Assembly (NCBI GenBank): GCA_021203145.1
Contig: JAJQBS010000098.1
Coordinates: 1 to 45,202 of the forward strand
Length of the DNA stretch: 45,202 bases
Source: Lachnospiraceae bacterium
GTDB taxonomy: Bacteria > Bacillota > Clostridia > Lachnospirales > Lachnospiraceae
Reading direction: 5' to 3'
Shown here: positions 41,769-45,202 of the stretch, piece after piece
Layout: each line of letters starts with the position of its first letter
How positions within the stretch are numbered: the first letter of the stretch is position 1
Translations under genes and position numbers: made by a program
Notes under the pieces: model-generated
The model's database searches: none
What the model was told of the DNA's origin: nothing
Seen by the model: only the letters and a program-made list of their open reading frames with translations

Positions 41769-43091
41769 TCACGAGTTTCTCAGAGTTTCCTTCGGGCGCA
41801 GATCCTTCACTCTCTTTGCCTTTCCCTCAAAGCGCTGGAGTGTGTTCGGGGATTCCAGCTTAATAATTGTGTCAAGCCCTAACACTACCTTAAGCTTTGA
41901 ATTGATGGTCCTGCGGATGCTGTTGATCTTCTGGAAATCATCCGTCATCTTGTCCGGCGCCAGCTCCACCCGGATGGTCAGCTTATCCGAGTGGCCTTCC
42001 TTTTCAACAATGATTTCATAATGCGGTCCTATTTCGTCTACGCTCAGGAGAACCTCTTCAATCTGGCTGGGGAATACGTTTACTCCCTTGATTTTCAGCA
42101 TGTCGTCGGTCCGCCCGCTGAAGTTTTCCATTCTCATCGTGGTTCTGCCGCACTTGCACGGCTCGCAGATCAGCCTTGTGATATCCCTCGTCCGGTATCT
42201 GACGAGAGGCTGTGCCTCTTTGTCAAGGCAGGTGACCACCAGCTCACCCCTCTCTCCATAGGGGAGTACCTCCCCGGTCCTGGGATCGATTACTTCGCAG
42301 AGAAAATGGTCTTCATTTATATGGAAGCCACAGAGATATTCACATTCTCCGGAGACTCCGGGGCCGCCAATTTCACTCATTCCGTAATTGGATGTAACGA
42401 GAAGCTGCTCACCGAATACCTTGCGGCATTCCGCCCTGATCGCTTCTGTCAGCATCTCGCTGCCAAAAAGGCCTACTTTAAGATTGATGTCCTTCTGAGG
42501 ATTGAGCCCCATCTCCATAGCGACCTCTCCAATGCGGAGCGCGTAGGAAGGCGTCGCTACCAGAAGGCTTGTACCGAAGTCCTTCATATACATCAGCTGC
42601 TTCTGCGTGTTGCCCGTCGACGAGGGGATGATGGCCGCGCCTATTTTTTCAAGACCGGAATGCAGGCCAAGCGCGCCTGTAAACATGCCATAGCCAAAAC
42701 AGATCTGCGCGACGCTCTCACTGGAAGCACCGCCTGCACAGGCGAGCCTCGCAACACACTCAGCCCAGTTTTCAAGATCACGCCGTGTATATCCGACCAC
42801 CGTCGGCTTGCCCGTCGTGCCGGAAGAAGCGTGAATTCTCACGATATCCTTCTGGGGTACGGCAAACCAGCCAAACGGATACTGATCCCGCATATCCTGT
42901 TTCGTGATAAACGGGAGAATCCTTATATCCGCAAGCGTCTGGATGTGTTCAGGCCTTACCCCGGCGGCGTCCATCTTCACCCGGTATGCGGGGAGATTTT
43001 CATAAACATAATTTACCGTCTTCTTGAGCTTCGCCAGCTGTATTTCCTCGATTTCGTTTCTTGACAGAGTCTCTTCCTTTGCCCATATCAT
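41769..43091 (-). CDS. paaK: phenylacetate-CoA ligase family (PaaK-like)
   Basis: The ATG at 43091, behind AAGGAG, gives 440 residues, the normal family length. The adenylate-forming motif is HASSGTTGKPTVVGYTRRD. TSNYGMSEIGGPGVSGECE, YGERGELVVTCLDKEAQPLVRYRTRD and GRTDDMLKIKGVNVFPSQIEE follow in PaaK order. The enzyme makes arylacetyl-CoA from the acid with ATP. Next to iorAB it may instead run backward to conserve energy from arylacetyl-CoA, as proposed for fermenting microbes. The frame is open upstream through the 27-nt repeats to 43253, but no family homology lies there. It is the first gene of the operon. Confidence 0.9.
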   Translation of the reverse strand: MIWAKEETLSRNEIEEIQLAKLKKTVNYVYENLPAYRVKMDAAGVRPEHIQTLADIRILPFITKQDMRDQYPFGWFAVPQKDIVRIHASSGTTGKPTVVGYTRRDLENWAECVARLACAGGASSESVAQICFGYGMFTGALGLHSGLEKIGAAIIPSSTGNTQKQLMYMKDFGTSLLVATPSYALRIGEVAMEMGLNPQKDINLKVGLFGSEMLTEAIRAECRKVFGEQLLVTSNYGMSEIGGPGVSGECEYLCGFHINEDHFLCEVIDPRTGEVLPYGERGELVVTCLDKEAQPLVRYRTRDITRLICEPCKCGRTTMRMENFSGRTDDMLKIKGVNVFPSQIEEVLLSVDEIGPHYEIIVEKEGHSDKLTIRVELAPDKMTDDFQKINSIRRTINSKLKVVLGLDTIIKLESPNTLQRFEGKAKRVKDLRPKETLRNS

Positions 43092-43128
43092 AATCCATGT
43101 TCTCCTTACTTCCCTGAACTTTGCCTGC

Positions 43129-43262
43129 TTCGCGGACAGTGCCGCAATAGATAGCTTCGCAGGCACTGCAACAATACATAGCTTCACGGACACTGCCGCA
43201 ATACATAGCTTCACGGGCACTGCCGCAATACATAGCTTCACGGGCACTGCCACAATAGATAG
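43129..43262. repeat. 27-nt tandem repeat, five copies, in the paaK leader
   Basis: Five near-identical 27-nt units of the type TTCACGGGCACTGCCGCAAT plus ACATAGC start at 43129, 43156, 43183, 43210 and 43237. They end 38 bp before the paaK start codon and are in frame with it (AVPVKLCIA-like nonapeptides). Confidence 0.9.
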
Positions 43263-43327
43263 TAAACGACGTAAGTCGTTTTACCGCTAAGAATTAATGC
43301 TACCACACTTTTGCATATCTTGCAAAA
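43262..43327. promoter_or_regulatory. hairpin and operator-like inverted repeat upstream of paaK
   Basis: GTAAACGAC and GTCGTTTTAC (43262-43284) form a stem with one bulge. Just beyond, TTTTGCA (43309-43315) and TGCAAAA (43321-43327) are a perfect 7-bp inverted repeat with a 5-bp centre, typical of a dimeric repressor site. A minus-strand TATAAT at 43347-43342 and TTGCAA-17-TAGCAT lie around it as possible promoters. Confidence 0.5.
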
Positions 43328-43363
43328 CAAAATTCATAATTATTATACTTTTTTCAGCATTTT

Positions 43364-44047
43364 TCAGGATTTTCCTGGATCTTCTCTCAGCACATACCCG
43401 CGCCCGCGCACGGTGTGGATGAGTTTCTCTTCGTATCCGCTGTCAATTTTCCGGCGCAGATAGCTGATATAGACGTCCACGACATTCGTTCCGCCTTCAT
43501 AATCATAGTTCCAGATATGGTTTTCAATTTTTTCCCGGGATAAGATGATTCCGGCATTGTGCATCAGATATTCAAGAAGTGCGTATTCCTTTGCAGAAAG
43601 GACGATTTCCTGGCCGCCGCGGGTCACGCGCTGTGACGCGCAGTCCATTACAAGGTCGCCGACGACAAGCTCATTGCGCGCGTTGCCGTGAACCGTCCGG
43701 ATCATTGCCCGGATACGGGCGGAAAGCTCTTCAAAAGAAAATGGTTTGGTAAGGTAGTCGTTTGCCCCGCTGTCAAGCCCCCTGACCCGGTCCGAAATGG
43801 AATCGCGCGCAGTCAAAAAAAGCACCGGGGTATGTTTCCCGGCGTCGCGGAGCGACCGCAGTACAGCATAGCCATCCGCTTTTGGCATCATGACGTCGAG
43901 AATGACCGCGTCATAATCGGCACATGCCAGATTTTCGATGGCTTCCTCCCCATCGAAGCAGCTGTCCACGCTGTACCCGTCAGAGATCAGTTTTTTTGTG
44001 ATGATCCGGTTCAGGTCCCGTTCATCTTCCGCTAAAAGTATTCTCAT
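43364..44047 (-). CDS. OmpR/PhoB-family response regulator
   Basis: The 227-residue protein has a receiver domain with phospho-acceptor D51 in AVILDVMMPKADGY, acidic pocket AEDERD near residue 6 and LTKPFSFEEL, followed by a winged-helix DNA-binding domain ending LIHTVRGRGYVLRE. GGGAGG precedes the ATG at 44047. No histidine kinase gene follows: the next gene downstream is paaK, more than 270 bp away. A PepSY protein gene lies just upstream on the same strand, a pairing often seen in Firmicutes two-component loci. The kinase may be elsewhere. Confidence 0.92.
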   Translation of the reverse strand: MRILLAEDERDLNRIITKKLISDGYSVDSCFDGEEAIENLACADYDAVILDVMMPKADGYAVLRSLRDAGKHTPVLFLTARDSISDRVRGLDSGANDYLTKPFSFEELSARIRAMIRTVHGNARNELVVGDLVMDCASQRVTRGGQEIVLSAKEYALLEYLMHNAGIILSREKIENHIWNYDYEGGTNVVDVYISYLRRKIDSGYEEKLIHTVRGRGYVLREDPGKS

Positions 44048-44133
44048 GATTCGCCTCCCAATCCCGCAGCAGCAGTGCGGTTACCTGTATTGTAGAGGCA
44101 AATGAAATCAATTGCAAGTGTTCCGGAAAAATT

Positions 44134-45150
44134 TTAGTCGTCCCATTCGGCATCAAATTCGATAATTGCGCCGGTGGATGCGTTTATTTCACATTCGTAT
44201 TCCATCTGCCCCTGATAAAACTCAATCTCATAGACCATGATGCCGTCGTCTTTATCCAGCTTCGCCTTTTTAAAGGTTACCTCAGATGCGGAGAGCCCGG
44301 CTCTTTCCAGTGCGATCGCTTTGGCTTCATCGAGGCTGACGCCTGTGTCAGCCTCGTTGGAATTGGTGGTTGCGGTGCCGGCGGATCCGGTGTCTGCCCC
44401 GTTCGAACCGGTGGCTGCGGTGTCGGTGGATCCGGTGTCTGCATTTTGGGAATTGGCGTCTGCCGCATCACTGGCAGCCGTGTTCGAAGATAAAGTGTCT
44501 GCGCCTGTTACTGTGATTACCTTTTCCGTAGTGCTTAAGATGTCTCCGGTAGCCGTACTGATCTCGTATTCGTAGGCTTTGTCTTCGGAAGAAAACTCCA
44601 GCTCGTATACGGACAGGCCGTCGTCATAGTCGGTCTTCTCTTTTGTAAATGTGACAAGGGCTATCTCCTCATCGGTAAGCCCCGTGTCCGCCAGGGCAAT
44701 CTCTTTCGCCTCATCTAATGTGATGGATGTGGTCGCAGCCGCTGATGTGGACAACGTATTTTTCAGGGTTCTGTATTCCACGGATTTTTCGAGGACACTT
44801 CCATCGTAAGCATGGATGTGGTATTCGTATTCCGTGCCGTCCGCAGTGAAGTCTACATCATAGAGGAACTGTCCGTTGTCCCGGTCAAACTCGGTGGATA
44901 CATAGTCTGCGGCAGCCGGATCGACGCCCGCGTCGGCAAACGCGTAATTCTGAGCGGCTTCTGCGCCTATGACGGAACCGGACGCAGAGGATTCTGCCGA
45001 AGCGCCGGATTCTGTTATGGTGCTTTCGGAGCCGGCGGAAGCTCCGGTTCCGGCAGAAATTTCGGATTCGGCGGCGGGTTCCGTTTCCGCGGCGAGTGCG
45101 GTTCCTGTGAATGAAAAAACGAGCAGGGCCGCGACGCAGGTAATAGAAAC
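44134..45150 (-). pseudogene. secreted protein with three PepSY domains, 5' end disrupted or cut off
   Basis: From 45150 the frame encodes a signal-peptide core (VSITCVAALLVFSFTGTALA, then AETEP), a Ser/Ala/Glu-rich stretch, and three PepSY modules: NYAFADAGVDPAAADY, LDEAKEIALADTGLTDEEI and LDEAKAIALERAGLSASEV, each followed by its YEYEI/YEIEFYQG beta part. A Thr/Gly/Asn repeat linker lies before the third. In the same frame a TAG at 45153-45151 precedes the signal peptide, and an ATG at 45172 is one base out of frame, so no normal start exists here. PepSY domains commonly inhibit proteases or bind in the cell envelope. The window ends about 50 bp further, so the true start might lie outside. 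Confidence 0.65.
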
Positions 45151-45202
45151 CTAAAAGTCGTATAACCTGCATTTAAAACCTATTTTTCGGCTCCCAGCAG
45201 GG

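Noticed and set aside
3779..45153. Pyrrolysine or another sense use of TAG, suggested by three frames that continue through TAG (3781, 20217, 45153)
   Set aside because: metN and the two MGxYLN-type ATPase genes end normally in TAG at the expected length, so TAG works as a stop here. Ordinary decay of non-essential genes explains the three cases better.

Overview
The window looks like part of a chromosome of a gut Clostridia bacterium, probably a Lachnospiraceae. The evidence is strong GGAGG-type ribosome binding sites, sigma-A promoters, a type 3 prolyl-tRNA synthetase, Lachnospiraceae-type Rpn and AAA-ATPase_like/PDDEXK accessory proteins, and several uptake systems for amino acids and plant sugars. 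The species assignment is inference. No rRNA, tRNA, CRISPR array or complete insertion sequence was seen.

Layout. 0-8.2 kb is an accessory zone with many decayed genes: an internally deleted Rpn protein, a threonine aldolase, an AAA-ATPase/PDDEXK gene with an in-frame amber codon, an unknown protein, a cytidylate-kinase-like protein, an intact Rpn protein, a truncated AAA-ATPase and a broken second copy of the kinase. 8.2-13.3 kb is a complete branched-chain amino acid ABC operon (livK-livH-livM-livG-livF, minus strand). 13.9-17.8 kb holds a MetR/MtaR-like LysR regulator facing a metQ-metN-metI methionine importer. 18.3-22.2 kb holds proS, an acidic repeat-rich broken ORF and an intact AAA-ATPase/PDDEXK gene. 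22.4-30.6 kb is a probable rhamnogalacturonan (pectin) oligosaccharide locus: two LplB/LplC-type permeases, a solute-binding protein, a GH105 unsaturated glucuronyl hydrolase and a GH112 phosphorylase most like D-galactosyl-beta-1,4-L-rhamnose phosphorylase. 31.2-34.8 kb is one very long gene that fuses a TetM/EF-G-like ribosomal GTPase to a Rae1/YacP-type NYN endoribonuclease. 34.9-36.4 kb holds a serine-recombinase remnant and a GNAT_C-type acyltransferase-like protein. 36.5-43.1 kb is an overlapping operon for 2-oxoacid (probably arylpyruvate) oxidation: paaK-like ligase, iorA, iorB, tandem-ACT protein, amidohydrolase and a frameshifted sodium/solute symporter. 43.4-45.2 kb holds an OmpR-type response regulator and a three-PepSY secreted protein whose 5' end is disrupted.

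Two things stand out. First, the GTPase-NYN fusion: in Bacillus subtilis Rae1/YacP is a ribosome-associated A-site mRNA endonuclease and TetM-like GTPases also bind the A site, so the fusion suggests a single factor that enters the ribosome and cuts mRNA. Second, the window is full of short tandem repeats and palindromes at unrelated places: 15-nt (livK leader), 18-nt (GH112 gene), 24-nt (Rpn gene), 27-nt (paaK leader), 33-nt and 39-nt (GTPase-NYN gene), 45-nt (acidic ORF), 75-nt (between permease and binding-protein genes) and a 41-nt pair. Most periods are multiples of three. REP-like hairpins lie between metQ and metN, upstream of metQ and beside the sugar transporter, and one relative seems to sit in frame inside the GH112 coding sequence.
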